This document shows, one piece after another, positions 29,660 through 41,090 of a DNA stretch of 64,000 nucleotides. Position numbers and translations under genes: made by a program. The stretch comes from Cupriavidus agavae (GTDB lineage Bacteria > Pseudomonadota > Gammaproteobacteria > Burkholderiales > Burkholderiaceae), in NCBI RefSeq assembly GCF_004217045.1, contig NZ_SGXM01000001.1:868001-932000 (forward strand), read 5' to 3'. Position 1 is the first letter of the stretch, and every line of letters begins with the position of its first letter. Below the pieces are notes generated by a model, which saw only the letters and a list, made by a program, of their open reading frames with translations, made no database searches and was not told where the DNA came from.

Positions 29660-30364
29660 CTAGTCGCGATTGCCGCCAGCGATGCCGAGCAGCGCCAGCA
29701 GGTTCACGAAGACGTTGTAGACGTCCAGGTAGATCGCCAGCGTGGCCGTGACATAGTTCGTCTCGCCGCCGTTCACCACGCGCTGCACGTCGATCAGGAT
29801 GAACAGCGAGAAGATGGCGATGGCGATGACCGACAGCGTGATCATCAGCGCCGGCAGCTGCAGCCAGATATTGGCCAGGCTTGCCAGGATCAGCAGGATC
29901 ACGCCGACGAACAGGAACTTGGCCAGACCCGAGAAATCGCGCTTGCTGACCGTGGCGATCGACGCCATGACCGCGAAGACCGTAGCCGTTCCGCCAAACG
30001 CGTACATGATCAGCGCCGGCCCATTCGAGTAGGACAGCGTCAGGCTCAGGATGCGCGCGAGCATCAGGCCCATGAAGAACGTGAACGCCAGCAGGAGCAC
30101 CACGCCCATGCTGCTGTTCTTGGTCTTCTCGATGGCGAACATGAAGCCGAACGCCACGCCCAGGAAGAGCAGGGCGGACAGCATCGGGCTGCCGGTGATC
30201 AGCGCCGTGAACCCGGTGACCACGCCGATCCAGGCGCCGAGCACGGTCGGCACCATCGAGATGGCCAGCAGCCAGTAGGTATTACGCAGGACCCGGTTGC
30301 GCACGGCCACATCGGTGGCGCCCGCATTATTGCCGAATCCGTAAGTGTTCAGCTTGTTGTTCAT
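29660..30364 (-). CDS. Bax inhibitor-1 (YccA/YbhL) family membrane protein
   Basis: 234 residues with about seven hydrophobic helices and the BI-1 signature around FGFMFAIEKTKNSSMGVVLL and FAVMASIATVSKRDFS. Family members are inner-membrane proteins linked to FtsH control and pH-dependent calcium leak. In this window the FtsH modulators HflK and HflC are also encoded (42.5-44.7 kb), but not next to it. The start at 30364 (MNNKLNTYGFG) follows an AGGAG; upstream codons are not used. The conserved acidic pore residues were not checked individually. Confidence 0.92.
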   Translation of the reverse strand: MNNKLNTYGFGNNAGATDVAVRNRVLRNTYWLLAISMVPTVLGAWIGVVTGFTALITGSPMLSALLFLGVAFGFMFAIEKTKNSSMGVVLLLAFTFFMGLMLARILSLTLSYSNGPALIMYAFGGTATVFAVMASIATVSKRDFSGLAKFLFVGVILLILASLANIWLQLPALMITLSVIAIAIFSLFILIDVQRVVNGGETNYVTATLAIYLDVYNVFVNLLALLGIAGGNRD

Positions 30365-30702
30365 GGTGACTCCTGTCATCAAGTATCGTGAGGCGCCGGA
30401 GCTACCCGACCGCACGCTGCCAATGTGGCATCGCCCTGTGGGTTTTGCAAGGGGCTTTGTATGGACAAATACCCATGTATCTAGTTGTTCTCCGAAATCG
30501 CAAACATTTTGACGTAAATCGCAGGCGCCTGTTCCCGCATTTCACGAATGTAATGTGATCCCGACGCCTTTTTATGTTACGCCGCCTGCGTTCAGGCAGG
30601 TGCCTTCGGGGCCATTGCCGGGCGTGCTCGAATCCGACTTCCGTCCGTGCTAGAATTGCACGTTTAATCCATTTGTAACCCCTTCATTTTTCGGAGTTTT
30701 TC
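30365..30702. other. Divergent intergenic region with the ndk promoter
   Basis: The 338 bp hold no credible gene. An AT-richer block (about 30460-30560) probably carries the BI-1 promoter on the minus strand. TGCTAGAAT (30648-30656) is an extended -10 for ndk, giving a leader of about 40 nt. Confidence 0.5.
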
Positions 30703-31128
30703 ATGGCGATCGAACGCACCCTGTCGATTATCAAGCCGGATGCCGTGGCCAAGAACGTTATCGGCCAGATCTACGCCCGTTTCGAGGCCGCTGGCCTGAA
30801 GATCGTTGCGGCCAAGCTGGTTCAGCTGTCGCGCGGCGAAGCCGAGCAGTTCTATGCCGTGCACGCTGCACGCCCGTTCTTCAAGGACCTGGTTGACTTC
30901 ATGGTCTCGGGCCCGGTCATGATCCAGGCGCTGGAAGGTGAAAACGCCATCGCGAAGAACCGCGAACTGATGGGCGCCACCGACCCGAAGAAGGCAGAAA
31001 AGGGCACGATCCGCGCCGATTTCGCCGACAGCATCGACGCCAACGCCGTGCATGGCTCGGACGCCGCCGAAACGGCTGCCGTGGAAGTGGCTTTCTTCTT
31101 CCCGGGCATGAACGTTTACAGCCGCTGA
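30703..31128 (+). CDS. ndk: Nucleoside diphosphate kinase
   Basis: Transfers the terminal phosphate of ATP to NDPs and balances (d)NTP pools. The 141-residue length is standard. It starts [15 protein letters not shown], and the phospho-histidine lies in the signature [15 protein letters not shown] (about residue 117). It opens the long plus-strand run ndk-rlmN-pilW-rodZ-ispG-hisS-yfgM-bamB, an order conserved in betaproteobacteria. Confidence 0.98.
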   Translation: MAIERTLSIIKPDAVAKNVIGQIYARFEAAGLKIVAAKLVQLSRGEAEQFYAVHAARPFFKDLVDFMVSGPVMIQALEGENAIAKNRELMGATDPKKAEKGTIRADFADSIDANAVHGSDAAETAAVEVAFFFPGMNVYSR

Positions 31129-31179
31129 TTGTCTTCTGACATCACGACTGAACCTGTAGCAAAGCTGGAAACTGCCGTC

Positions 31180-32331
31180 ATGAACGATCTCGTCAACCTG
31201 CTCGACCTCGACGCGGACGCGCTCACTCGCTATTGCGGTGAGCTCGGCGAGAAGCCGTTCCGTGCGCGGCAGTTGCAGCGCTGGATCCACCAGTTCGGTG
31301 CCAGCCGCTTCGACGCCATGTCGGATCTCGCCAAGTCGCTGCGCGAAAAGCTCGCGACGCGGGCCGAGATCCGGGCGCCCGCCGTCATCACGGACAACCT
31401 GTCCACCGACGGCACGCGCAAATGGCTGATCGATGTCGGCGCCGGCAACGCGGTGGAGACGGTGTATATCCCCGAGGACACGCGCGGTACGCTGTGCGTG
31501 TCTTCGCAGGCCGGATGCGCCGTCAATTGCCGTTTCTGTTCCACCGGCAAGCAGGGCTTCTCCCGCAATCTCACCACGGGCGAGATCATCGGGCAGCTCT
31601 GGATGGCCGAGTTCGCCATGCGCGAGCAACTGGGACGCGGGCCGAAGGACGACCGGGTCATCTCCAACGTGGTGATGATGGGCATGGGCGAGCCGCTGCT
31701 CAACTATGACGCCGTGGTGCCGGCCATGCGGCTGATGCTCGACGACAACGCATATGGCCTGTCGCGCCGCCGCGTGACGCTGTCCACGTCCGGCGTGGTG
31801 CCGATGATGGACCGCCTGTCGAAGGACCTGCCGGTGGCGCTGGCCGTGTCGCTGCACGCGTCGAACGATCCGCTGCGCGACGTGCTGGTACCGCTGAACC
31901 GCAAGTATCCGCTGGCCGAACTGATGGCGGCCTGCCGCCGCTACCTGGAATTCGCGCCGCGCGATTTCATTACTTTCGAATACTGCATGCTCGATGGGGT
32001 CAACGACACCGTCGAGAATGCCCGGGAACTGCTGAAGCTTGTGGCCGACGTGCCGTGCAAGTTCAACCTGATCCCGTTCAACCCGTTCCCGGAATCGGGG
32101 CTGAAGCGCTCGAACAACGAGCAGATCCGCCGCTTCGCCCAGGTGCTGCTGGACGCGGGCTATGTCACCACGATCCGCAAGACCCGCGGCGACGATATCG
32201 ACGCCGCCTGCGGCCAGTTGGCAGGCGAGGTCATGGATCGCACCCGCCTGGCCGAGCGCGGCAAGTTCGGCAAGATCACGCCACTGGTGCCGGTGTCATC
32301 CGGCACAGCTCGGGAGGCTCGTCCTGCATGA
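31180..32331 (+). CDS. rlmN: Dual-specificity RNA methyltransferase RlmN
   Basis: Radical-SAM enzyme that methylates C2 of A2503 in 23S rRNA and A37 in some tRNAs. The cluster motif is [21 protein letters not shown] and [12 protein letters not shown] are family motifs, and the C-terminal cysteine in IDAACGQL forms the methyl-transfer intermediate. The ATG at 31180 ([11 protein letters not shown]) gives 383 residues; the TTG at 31129 would add 17. It is 51 nt after ndk, and its stop overlaps the pilW start. Confidence 0.96.
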   Translation: MNDLVNLLDLDADALTRYCGELGEKPFRARQLQRWIHQFGASRFDAMSDLAKSLREKLATRAEIRAPAVITDNLSTDGTRKWLIDVGAGNAVETVYIPEDTRGTLCVSSQAGCAVNCRFCSTGKQGFSRNLTTGEIIGQLWMAEFAMREQLGRGPKDDRVISNVVMMGMGEPLLNYDAVVPAMRLMLDDNAYGLSRRRVTLSTSGVVPMMDRLSKDLPVALAVSLHASNDPLRDVLVPLNRKYPLAELMAACRRYLEFAPRDFITFEYCMLDGVNDTVENARELLKLVADVPCKFNLIPFNPFPESGLKRSNNEQIRRFAQVLLDAGYVTTIRKTRGDDIDAACGQLAGEVMDRTRLAERGKFGKITPLVPVSSGTAREARPA

Positions 32332-33107
32332 TCCGTCTGCTTGTCGCCGCCCTGTCAGGGCTGTTGATGCTGTCCGCCTGTACGCTGCCCCAGGGGCCCA
32401 CACAGGATCTCAAGACCGCCTCCGACCAGACTGCAGCGGACAAGCGCTCCGGCATCCGGCTGCGCCTGGCCACGCAATACCTTGAGGCGCGCCAGTACGC
32501 GGTGGCGCTCGACGAGGTGAAGCGGGCCATCGCGGCCGATCCCTCCAATGTCGATGCCTACCACGTGCGCGCCCTGATCTACATGGGCATGGGCGAGAAC
32601 GCGCTGGCCGAGGACAGCTTCCGTACCGCGCTGAACATGCGCGGCAACGATGCCGACCTGCTGAACAACTACGGCCTGTTCCTGTGCCAGGCCAACCGCT
32701 TCGCCGATGCCCGGTCCACGCTGCAGCGGGCCGTGCAGGCGCCGTCGCCCAACGGGCCGGTCAAGCCGCTGACGACGCTGGGCTCGTGCGAAATGCGCAG
32801 CGGCGACCTGGCCTCGGCCGAAAAAAACCTGCAGGCGGCCTACGGATATGACCGCAACGATCCGTCAGTGCTCATGAACCTCGCGCAGCTGAATTTCCGG
32901 CGCGGGGACATGGCACAGGCCGGCGAATACATCAGCCGCGTCAATGGCAGCCGCTACGTCAACGCGCAGTCGCTCTGGCTTGGCGCGCGCATTGCGCGGC
33001 GGCAGGGCGATGGCCAGGCGCAGGGCAAGCTGATTGCCGAACTGCGCAGCCGCTTCCCCGATTCGCGCGAGCTGACCGCATACGAGAGAGGAGCTTGGGA
33101 TGAATGA
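32328..33107 (+). CDS. pilW: Type IV pilus biogenesis lipoprotein PilW/PilF
   Basis: Outer-membrane TPR lipoprotein (pilotin) that helps the PilQ secretin assemble. The lipobox is LSAC (Cys18). At least four TPR units span about residues 40-220 (for example [26 protein letters not shown] with an acidic-aromatic rhythm). At 259 residues it matches the family. It overlaps rlmN (ATGA) and rodZ (8 nt), so the three are translated as a unit. Confidence 0.93.
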   Translation: MIRLLVAALSGLLMLSACTLPQGPTQDLKTASDQTAADKRSGIRLRLATQYLEARQYAVALDEVKRAIAADPSNVDAYHVRALIYMGMGENALAEDSFRTALNMRGNDADLLNNYGLFLCQANRFADARSTLQRAVQAPSPNGPVKPLTTLGSCEMRSGDLASAEKNLQAAYGYDRNDPSVLMNLAQLNFRRGDMAQAGEYISRVNGSRYVNAQSLWLGARIARRQGDGQAQGKLIAELRSRFPDSRELTAYERGAWDE

Positions 33108-34161
33108 ACAAGAGCGCGCCGACAGCCAGGCCACGACGGCCCGCAGCATCGGCGGCGGCGCGACAGACTCCGACCGCGAGGCCGTGGCCCGCGAAATCGG
33201 GGCGCAACTGAAGGAAGGCCGCGAGGCCCAGCGGCTGTCGATCGAGGATGTGGGCGCGCGCCTGAAGGTGGCGCCGGGCAAGCTCCGGGCGATCGAGTCA
33301 GGCGATGTGTCGAGCCTGACGGACGTGACATTCGCCAAGGGCGTGATGCGCGCCTATGCGCGGACGCTACAGATCGACATCGATGCGCTGCTGGGCCGTT
33401 ACCACGCCCAGGCGCAGGCGACCCCGGTGACCGGTATCACGCGTCGCCACGAGGGCGCGCTGAACCAGGCATTCGACGACCGCAACCGCTTTGGCAAGAA
33501 GGCCGGCGGCGCGGGCGGACGCTGGCTGTGGCTGCTGTGCGTGGTGGCGCTGGTGGTGTTCGGCGGCTATTTTGGCTACGACCACGTCAAGGCCTGGCTC
33601 GACGCGCGCACGACCGCCGCGGCGGAAGCCCCGGCAACGGCCCCGGCCGAGGATGCGGCGACCCAGCAGAACAATGGCGACGGCACGGTCACGGCCGCGC
33701 TGCCGCCCGTGATGGTCGGTGACCACTCGCCGGCACCGTCCGAATCGGCCTCGGCCGTGGAGACCCCGGCCAAGTCGACGACCGCGCTGCCGGCCGTGCC
33801 GACGACCTCGTCGGGCATGCCGCTGGCAACGGGCGGTGCGCTGGCACCGGCGCCGCAAGCGGCGGCGTCGCAGTCCGCCGCAGCTCCGGCTGCCAATGTG
33901 CCCGCCGCTGCGCCGGGCACTGGCGCCGTGCAGATCCGTTTCTCGGCCGATTCCTGGTACGAGGTGCGCGACCGCTCGGGCAAGGTGATCCTCGGCGGCA
34001 CCGGCAAGGCGGGCGAGACCGTGGCCGGCAGCGGCGCGGGCGGTCCCTACAAGGTCGTTATCGGAAATGTGAAGGGCGTGGAGTCGATGGCGCACAATGG
34101 CGCGCCGGTGGACGTCCAGGCCGCCAATCGGAACAATGTGGCGCGCCTGACCCTGCAGTGA
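33100..34161 (+). CDS. rodZ: RodZ-like helix-turn-helix membrane protein
   Basis: Cell-shape protein tethering MreB to the membrane. Residues about 28-95 form a Cro/C1-type helix-turn-helix (LKEGREAQRLSIEDVGARL), then a single membrane helix (WLWLLCVVALVVFGGYFGY, about 143-161), an Ala/Pro/Thr-rich periplasmic linker and a C-terminal DUF4115 domain (VQIRFSADSWYEVRDRSGKV). 353 residues. The in-family function is known mainly from E. coli and Caulobacter. It overlaps pilW and precedes ispG. Confidence 0.9.
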   Translation: MNEQERADSQATTARSIGGGATDSDREAVAREIGAQLKEGREAQRLSIEDVGARLKVAPGKLRAIESGDVSSLTDVTFAKGVMRAYARTLQIDIDALLGRYHAQAQATPVTGITRRHEGALNQAFDDRNRFGKKAGGAGGRWLWLLCVVALVVFGGYFGYDHVKAWLDARTTAAAEAPATAPAEDAATQQNNGDGTVTAALPPVMVGDHSPAPSESASAVETPAKSTTALPAVPTTSSGMPLATGGALAPAPQAAASQSAAAPAANVPAAAPGTGAVQIRFSADSWYEVRDRSGKVILGGTGKAGETVAGSGAGGPYKVVIGNVKGVESMAHNGAPVDVQAANRNNVARLTLQ

Positions 34162-34209
34162 TGCGGTCCGGGGGCGCAACGAGCCATGCCAGATGAAGGT
34201 GGTAATGCA

Positions 34210-35505
<1,296 letters not shown>

Positions 35506-35544
35506 GCGCGGAAGCGCCGGCGGGCTGCCGATAACGAAGAAGAC

Positions 35545-36903
35545 ATGAGCGAAGACAAGACGAAGGCCGCCAAGGCACTGCAGGGCGTGAAGGGCATGAA
35601 CGACATGCTGCCCGCCGACGCCCCGCTGTGGGAAATGTTCGAGGATGCCGCGCGCAGCATGCTGCGCGCCTACGGCTACCAGCAGATCCGCACGCCGATC
35701 GTCGAGCATACGCAGCTGTTCGTGCGTGGGATCGGCGAGGTGACCGATATCGTCGAGAAGGAAATGTATTCCTTCACCGACGCGCTGAATGGCGAAAATC
35801 TGACGTTGCGCCCGGAAGGCACGGCCGCCGCGGTGCGGTCGACGATCGAGCACAACCTGCTGTACGACGGCCCGAAGCGCCTCTGGTACACGGGCCCGAT
35901 GTTCCGGCACGAGCGCCCGCAGCGTGGCCGCTATCGCCAGTTCCACCAGCTGGGCGCCGAGGCGCTGGGCTTTGCGGGGCCCGATGTCGACGCCGAGATC
36001 ATCCTGATGTGCCAGCGCCTGTGGGATGACCTCGGGCTGGTCGGGGTCCGCCTCGAACTGAACTCGCTGGGCCAGGCGCACGAGCGCGCCGCGCACCGCG
36101 AGGAACTGATCAAGTATCTGGAAGGCTTCCAGGACATCCTCGACGAGGACAGCAAGCGCCGCCTGTACACCAATCCGCTGCGCGTGCTGGACACGAAGAA
36201 TCCGGCGCTGCAGGAGATGGCGGCCAACGCGCCGAAGCTGATCGATTTCCTGGGCGAGGAATCGCTGGCCCACTTCGAGGGCGTGCAGCGCATCCTCAAG
36301 GCCAACAACATCCCGTTCAAGATCAATCCGCGCCTGGTGCGCGGCCTTGATTACTACAACCTGACCGTGTTCGAGTGGATCACGGACAAGCTCGGCGCGC
36401 AGGGCACCATCGCCGGCGGCGGGCGCTACGATCCGCTGATCCAGCAGATGGGCGGCAAGCCGGCCCCGGCCTGCGGCTGGGCCATGGGTATCGAGCGGAT
36501 CATCGAGCTGCTGCGCGAAGAGAAGCTCCAGCCCGAAGCCGCTGGCTGCGACGTCTACATGGTGCACCAGGGCGAGGCTGCCGCGCTGCAGTCGATGATC
36601 GCCGCCGAACGCCTGCGCGACGCCGGCCTCAACGTGGTGATGCATGCCACGCCGGACGGCAAGAGCGGCAGCTTCAAGTCGCAGATGAAGCGCGCGGACG
36701 GAAGTGGCGCTGCCTTTGCCGTTATCATTGGCGAGGATGAAACCGCCGCCGGCACCGCGCAGGTCAAGCAGCTGCGCAGCGGCAACGCGGCCGAGGGCGG
36801 CCCGCAGACCAGTGTTCCGGCCGGGGAACTGGTCGAATTCGTCATCGGCGCGATGGTTGACGCCATCGAGGCCGAGGAAGAACTCGAGGACGACGAACAG
36901 TAA
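35545..36903 (+). CDS. hisS: Histidyl-tRNA synthetase
   Basis: Class II synthetase charging tRNA-His. Motif 2 ([20 protein letters not shown]), the histidine loops [14 protein letters not shown] and [11 protein letters not shown], and motif 3 ([12 protein letters not shown]) are all present. The C-terminal anticodon-binding domain runs from about residue 330. The last 20 residues are Glu/Asp-rich. 452 residues. Together with hisZ at 44.9 kb, the window carries both the true enzyme and its paralog. Confidence 0.97.
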   Translation: MSEDKTKAAKALQGVKGMNDMLPADAPLWEMFEDAARSMLRAYGYQQIRTPIVEHTQLFVRGIGEVTDIVEKEMYSFTDALNGENLTLRPEGTAAAVRSTIEHNLLYDGPKRLWYTGPMFRHERPQRGRYRQFHQLGAEALGFAGPDVDAEIILMCQRLWDDLGLVGVRLELNSLGQAHERAAHREELIKYLEGFQDILDEDSKRRLYTNPLRVLDTKNPALQEMAANAPKLIDFLGEESLAHFEGVQRILKANNIPFKINPRLVRGLDYYNLTVFEWITDKLGAQGTIAGGGRYDPLIQQMGGKPAPACGWAMGIERIIELLREEKLQPEAAGCDVYMVHQGEAAALQSMIAAERLRDAGLNVVMHATPDGKSGSFKSQMKRADGSGAAFAVIIGEDETAAGTAQVKQLRSGNAAEGGPQTSVPAGELVEFVIGAMVDAIEAEEELEDDEQ

Positions 36904-36989
36904 CACTGTCGTTGCACCTTGCACCGCGGCCGCTGACCGGATGGAAAGCGGCCGCGTCAATATCAACCGATGCGGGTAACTGACTCGAC

Positions 36990-37619
36990 ATGGCTTACGA
37001 TCTGGAAGAACAGGAACAGCTTGAGACCCTCAAGGCCTGGTGGAAGCAATACGGCAACGCGGTAACGTGGGCGTTGATCGTGGGGCTGTTCGCCTTCGCG
37101 GCCTGGGCTGGCTGGAATTACTGGCAGCGCACGCAGGCCCGCGACGCCGGGCTGCTCTACGAGCAGGTGACCAAGGCGGCCGAGGCGCGCGACGCCGACC
37201 GTGTCAAGCGCGCCGCGACCGACCTGGAAAGCAAGTTTGGCGGCACCGCCTATGGCCCGATGAGCGCGCTGACCGCAGCCAAGGTGCTGTACGACGCGGG
37301 CGACCTGGCCGGGGCGAAGACCCAGCTGCAGTGGGCGATCGACCATGGCGGCGAGGATTACGCCCCGCTGGCGCGCGTGCGCCTGGCCGGCGTGCTGCTC
37401 GACGAGAAGGCCTATGACCAGGGCCTGGCACTGCTGAAGGACGAGCCGGCCCAGTACGCGGCCCTGTTCGCCGACCGCCGTGGCGACCTGCTGGCCGCCC
37501 AGGACAAGCGCGACGAAGCGCGTACCGCCTATCGCCATGCGCTGGAGAAGCTGGGCGCCTCGGAAGCCGGCATGCGCCAGATCATCCAGTTCAAGCTGGA
37601 CGCGCTGGGCGCCGCGTGA
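36990..37619 (+). CDS. yfgM: YfgM-family membrane TPR protein
   Basis: 209 residues with a cytoplasmic N-terminus ([18 protein letters not shown]), one membrane helix (about 27-45, [16 protein letters not shown]) and a periplasmic TPR-like domain. In E. coli YfgM works beside the Sec translocon and the periplasmic chaperone PpiD. The gene lies between hisS and bamB as in most beta- and gammaproteobacteria, which supports a part in envelope protein handling. Confidence 0.92.
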   Translation: MAYDLEEQEQLETLKAWWKQYGNAVTWALIVGLFAFAAWAGWNYWQRTQARDAGLLYEQVTKAAEARDADRVKRAATDLESKFGGTAYGPMSALTAAKVLYDAGDLAGAKTQLQWAIDHGGEDYAPLARVRLAGVLLDEKAYDQGLALLKDEPAQYAALFADRRGDLLAAQDKRDEARTAYRHALEKLGASEAGMRQIIQFKLDALGAA

Positions 37620-37669
37620 GCGCCGGCTGCCGACTGCGGACATCTTTCAAAAATTCAGGATCGCATCCT

Positions 37670-38821
37670 ATGACGTCATTGCTTCGTACAGCCGCTTCCC
37701 GCACTCTCGTGGCCGGCGCGTGCCTGGCCCTGCTGGCGGGCTGCTCGCTGTTCGGCAAGGAAAACAAGCACCCGCCCACGGAACTCAAGCCGATCTCGGC
37801 CACGCTCTCGGTCAAGCAGGCGTGGAAGGCCGACGTGGGCAAGAGCGGCCCGTACGTGATGGCGCCCGTGGCGGCCGGCAACGTGGTGTACGTGTCGGGC
37901 AAGAGCGGTGCCGTGATGGCCATCGACGCCACCAGCGGCCAGACGCTGTGGAAGGCGAAGACCGATATCGACCTGACTTCCGGTCCGGGATCGGATGGGC
38001 AGACCACGGCCGTGGCGGGCGAGAAGGGCGCGATCTACGCGTTCGACAAGAGCGGCAAGCAGATCTGGAAGAAGCAGGTCAATGGCGAAGTCCTGTCGGC
38101 GCCGTTGGTCGGCAACGGCCTGGTGATCGTGCGTACCACTGACACCCGCCTGATCGGCCTCGACGCCGGTACGGGCGAGCGCCGCTGGATCTACCAGCGC
38201 TCGCAGTCGCCGCTGAACCTGCGCGCCGCCATGGGCATGGTGTTCGCGGGCGACGGCATCGTCACCGGCTTCCCGGGCGGCAAGCTTGGCGTGCTCGCGC
38301 CGGGCAACGGCGTGCTGCGCTGGGAAAGCACGGTGTCGTATCCGAAGGGCGTGTCGGAGATCGAGCGCCTGAACGACGTGACCGGCATGCCGGCCGTCTA
38401 CGGCCGCCAGGTGTGCGCCACGACTTTCCAGGGCCGCGTGGCGTGCCTGGAACTGGCCAACGGCCAGCCGCAGTGGGGCAAGGATTTCTCGTCGCCGGCC
38501 GGGCTGGCGCAGGATGAGACGTCGCTGTTCGCCAGCGATGAATCGTCGACGGTGTTCGGCTTGGACCGCCAGAACGGCAACGAACGCTGGAAGAATACCG
38601 ACCTGCGCTACCGCAGCCTGGGCGCGCCGACCACGCTCGGCCGCTCGGTGGTGGTGGGCGACTACGAAGGTTATGTCCACTTCCTTTCGCGCGAGGACGG
38701 CAAGGTCCTGGCGCGCATGAAGACGGACGGCAGCGCGGTCACCGCGGCCCCGGTCGTTGCCGGGCAGACGCTGGTGGTGCAGACGCGCGATGGCGACGTG
38801 TTCGGTTTCGTGCCGAACTGA
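37670..38821 (+). CDS. bamB: Outer-membrane assembly lipoprotein BamB
   Basis: Beta-propeller lipoprotein of the BAM complex that inserts outer-membrane proteins. The lipobox is LLAGC (Cys25). Repeated PQQ-like blades are seen, such as [32 protein letters not shown] and [15 protein letters not shown]. The start at 37670 gives a proper signal peptide; the 18 codons before it overlap the end of yfgM and are rejected. 383 residues, normal for the family. Followed by a hairpin-rich 232-nt gap before der. Confidence 0.96.
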   Translation: MTSLLRTAASRTLVAGACLALLAGCSLFGKENKHPPTELKPISATLSVKQAWKADVGKSGPYVMAPVAAGNVVYVSGKSGAVMAIDATSGQTLWKAKTDIDLTSGPGSDGQTTAVAGEKGAIYAFDKSGKQIWKKQVNGEVLSAPLVGNGLVIVRTTDTRLIGLDAGTGERRWIYQRSQSPLNLRAAMGMVFAGDGIVTGFPGGKLGVLAPGNGVLRWESTVSYPKGVSEIERLNDVTGMPAVYGRQVCATTFQGRVACLELANGQPQWGKDFSSPAGLAQDETSLFASDESSTVFGLDRQNGNERWKNTDLRYRSLGAPTTLGRSVVVGDYEGYVHFLSREDGKVLARMKTDGSAVTAAPVVAGQTLVVQTRDGDVFGFVPN

Positions 38822-38902
38822 TTGCCAGCGTACACAAGTCCGTCCGTGCCCCTGTCGCACGGACGGCACCAATCCGGTAGCATGATCCCTGGTCGTGCCA
38901 AC

Positions 38903-39040
38903 AAAAAAGCGGATTGGGGCAGATGCCCCGCATCCGCTTGACAGGAAAAGCGGCCAGTCGTGCCAGGGTGGCACGGTGGTTGTCGGATCAACATGACTCC
39001 GGAATTGACTGGGGGACGGCGCTCGAACGCCGCCCCCTGT
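38903..39040 (-). ncRNA. Candidate small RNA between bamB and der (minus strand)
   Basis: On the minus strand a textbook intrinsic terminator is present: AGCGGAT plus an inner GGGGCA stem, a 2- to 3-nt loop, the complementary arm (38908-38938), then six Ts (38908-38903). Both flanking genes are plus strand, so this terminator serves neither. Upstream on the same strand lie a 7-bp hairpin (38959-38975), a GC-rich hairpin (39011-39037) and a weak promoter-like pair, TTGCAA (39072-39067) and GATAAA (39051-39046). Together they outline a structured transcript of about 138 nt. The 5' end is a guess. Confidence 0.5.
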
Positions 39041-39043
39041 TTC
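39011..39043 (+). other. Hairpin just before der
   Basis: GGGGG-A-CGGCG, a 6-nt loop and CGCCG-CCCCC form a stem with one bulge, followed by TGTTT, ending 11 nt before the der start. On the plus strand it may terminate bamB transcripts or act as an attenuator; on the minus strand it would be the first hairpin of the candidate small RNA. Confidence 0.5.
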
Positions 39044-39053
39044 CGTTTATCGC

Positions 39054-40397
39054 ATGAAACCAGTTATTGCAATCGTCGGCCGCCCGAATGTGGGCAAGTC
39101 GACGCTATTCAACCGCATGACCCGCTCGCGCGACGCCCTCGTCGCCGACCTGCCGGGCCTGACGCGCGACCGCCACTACGGTGAGGGCCGCATCGGCGAT
39201 CGTCCATTCATTGCGATCGATACCGGCGGTTTCGAGCCGGTGGCCAAGGATGGCATCGTGGCCGAGATGGCCAAGCAGACGCGCCAGGCCGTGGTAGAGG
39301 CCGATGTCGTGATCTTCCTCGTGGACGGCCGGCTGGGCCTGGCGCCGCAGGACCGCGTGATCGCCGACTACCTGCGCAAGACGGGCCGCCGCATCATGCT
39401 GGCCATCAACAAGGCCGAGGGCATGAAGTACACCTCGGTGGCCGCGGATTTCTACGAGTTGGGCATGGGCGATCCGTATGCGATCTCGTCCTCGCACGGC
39501 GACGGCGTCCGGGAACTCGTCGATGAGGCGCTGGAACTGGCGGTGCAGGAGCGCCCGGAACTGGCCGAGCAGGACGACGGCAATCAACGCGGCACCAAGA
39601 TCGCCATCGTGGGCCGCCCGAACGTCGGCAAGTCGACGCTGGTCAATACGCTGATCGGCGAAGAACGCGTGATCGCGTTCGACATGCCCGGCACGACGCG
39701 CGACGCCATCTACGTGGAGTTCGAGCGGGGCGGCAAGCCGTACACGCTGATCGATACGGCCGGCCTGCGCAAGCGCGGCAAGGTGTTCGAGGCGATCGAG
39801 AAGTTCTCGGTGGTCAAGACGCTGCAGTCGATCGCAGACGCCAACGTGGTGGTGCTGCTGCTCGATGCCCAGCAGGACATTTCCGAGCAGGATGCCCATA
39901 TCGCCGGGTTCATCGTGGAATCGGGCCGGGCGCTGGTGGTGGGCGTGAACAAGTGGGACGGGCTGGACGGCCACGCGCGCGACCGCGTGAAGCACGATCT
40001 GGAGCGCAAGCTGCAGTTCCTGAGCTTTGCCAACGTGCACTACGTGTCGGCGAAGGAGCGTACCGGCATCGGCGCGTTGCTGCGCTCGGTGGACGACGCC
40101 TACGCGGCGGCAATGATCAAGCTGCCGACGCCGCAACTGACGCGCGTGCTGCAGGAGGCCGTGGAGTTCCAGCAGCCCAAGCGCGCCGGGGTGTCGCGTC
40201 CGAAGCTGCGCTATGCGCACCAGGGCGGCTCGAACCCGCCGATCGTCGTGATCCATGGCAATGGTCTGCAGAACGTGACGGACACGTACAAGCGCTACCT
40301 GGAAAACCGCTTCCGGACGGCGTTCAAGCTCAAGGGTACGCCGCTGCGGATCGAATTCAGATCGAACAAAAACCCGTACGCCGACTCGAAGGATTGA
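39054..40397 (+). CDS. der: Ribosome assembly GTPase Der (EngA)
   Basis: Essential GTPase needed for 50S subunit assembly. It has two G domains in tandem, each with [10 protein letters not shown] (residues about 8-17 and 184-193), the switch motifs DLPGLTRDR and DMPGTTRDA, and the specificity motifs NKAE and NKWD; a KH-like domain closes the protein ([12 protein letters not shown], about 398 onward). 447 residues, standard. It starts right after the hairpin at 39011. Confidence 0.98.
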   Translation: MKPVIAIVGRPNVGKSTLFNRMTRSRDALVADLPGLTRDRHYGEGRIGDRPFIAIDTGGFEPVAKDGIVAEMAKQTRQAVVEADVVIFLVDGRLGLAPQDRVIADYLRKTGRRIMLAINKAEGMKYTSVAADFYELGMGDPYAISSSHGDGVRELVDEALELAVQERPELAEQDDGNQRGTKIAIVGRPNVGKSTLVNTLIGEERVIAFDMPGTTRDAIYVEFERGGKPYTLIDTAGLRKRGKVFEAIEKFSVVKTLQSIADANVVVLLLDAQQDISEQDAHIAGFIVESGRALVVGVNKWDGLDGHARDRVKHDLERKLQFLSFANVHYVSAKERTGIGALLRSVDDAYAAAMIKLPTPQLTRVLQEAVEFQQPKRAGVSRPKLRYAHQGGSNPPIVVIHGNGLQNVTDTYKRYLENRFRTAFKLKGTPLRIEFRSNKNPYADSKD

Positions 40398-40608
40398 GTC
40401 TGGAGGGTGCCGTGCCCTCGGCCAAGTTTTCGTTTGCGTTCGTTTGGAACTGCGGCTAAATTCACGGTAGCAGGGGGAGCCCTGTGCGTTGATGCCAGAT
40501 TGGTACCGTTTTTGATCTTTTTTCTGGCGCGTTTTTGCGCCAACAGACTTGAACCGGGGACTTTCGTCCCCATGATCCATCACTAAATCTATAATTTTGG
40601 AGTGTGCC
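40398..40608. other. der-hfq intergenic region
   Basis: 211 bp with no gene. It holds two small hairpins, TGGCGC/GCGCCA around GTTTTT (40525-40542) and GGGGAC/GTCCCC around TTTC (40556-40571), T-rich patches, and a TATAAT (40590-40595) that lies only 13 nt before the hfq ATG. The TATAAT has no good -35 and would place the start site beside the GGAG ribosome site, so it is a doubtful promoter. Confidence 0.4.
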
Positions 40609-40848
40609 ATGAGCAACAAAGGGCAATTGCTACAAGACCCGTTCCTGAACGCGCTGCGCAAAGAGCACGTGCCGGTTTCCATCTATCTCGTCAATGGCAT
40701 CAAGCTGCAAGGCAATATCGAGTCGTTTGACCAGTACGTCGTCCTGCTGCGCAACACCGTGACCCAGATGGTCTACAAGCATGCGATTTCCACCGTCGTG
40801 CCGGCACGCGCCGTCAACTTCCGCGTGGATGATTCGACCGAGAACTGA
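40609..40848 (+). CDS. hfq: RNA chaperone Hfq
   Basis: Sm-like hexamer that pairs small RNAs with mRNAs. 79 residues, starting [19 protein letters not shown]; the Sm1 motif ([20 protein letters not shown]) and the Sm2 motif ([12 protein letters not shown]) are complete. The C-terminal tail is short ([12 protein letters not shown]), as in other betaproteobacteria. A GGAG precedes the ATG by 6 nt. The gene starts the hfq-hflX-hflK-hflC order. Confidence 0.98.
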   Translation: MSNKGQLLQDPFLNALRKEHVPVSIYLVNGIKLQGNIESFDQYVVLLRNTVTQMVYKHAISTVVPARAVNFRVDDSTEN

Positions 40849-41090
40849 TCTGTCCTCGTGTCCGGACGGCCGCGGCATCCGCATGCGGCCGTTGCACTGC
40901 CTGTTCCCGTCCTTGCTGTCCGGCCGTCCTGGCCAACCTGGCCTCCGCGTCCGGGCCGCAGCCTTCCCCAACTCCCGTCTGAACCCGCATCCAGCCCTCG
41001 GCATCGAGCCGGCCGGGCGAGGCAGCCTGCCGGAGTCTGGTCAGTCATTGTCTTTACAACCGAATTTTCCGGCGCTACGCGTCCATCCGC
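40849..41090. other. hfq-hflX intergenic region
   Basis: 242 bp, GC-rich, without a supported gene. Several open frames cross it but show no family pattern and overlap hfq or hflX. No clear promoter or terminator was recognised. Confidence 0.35.
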
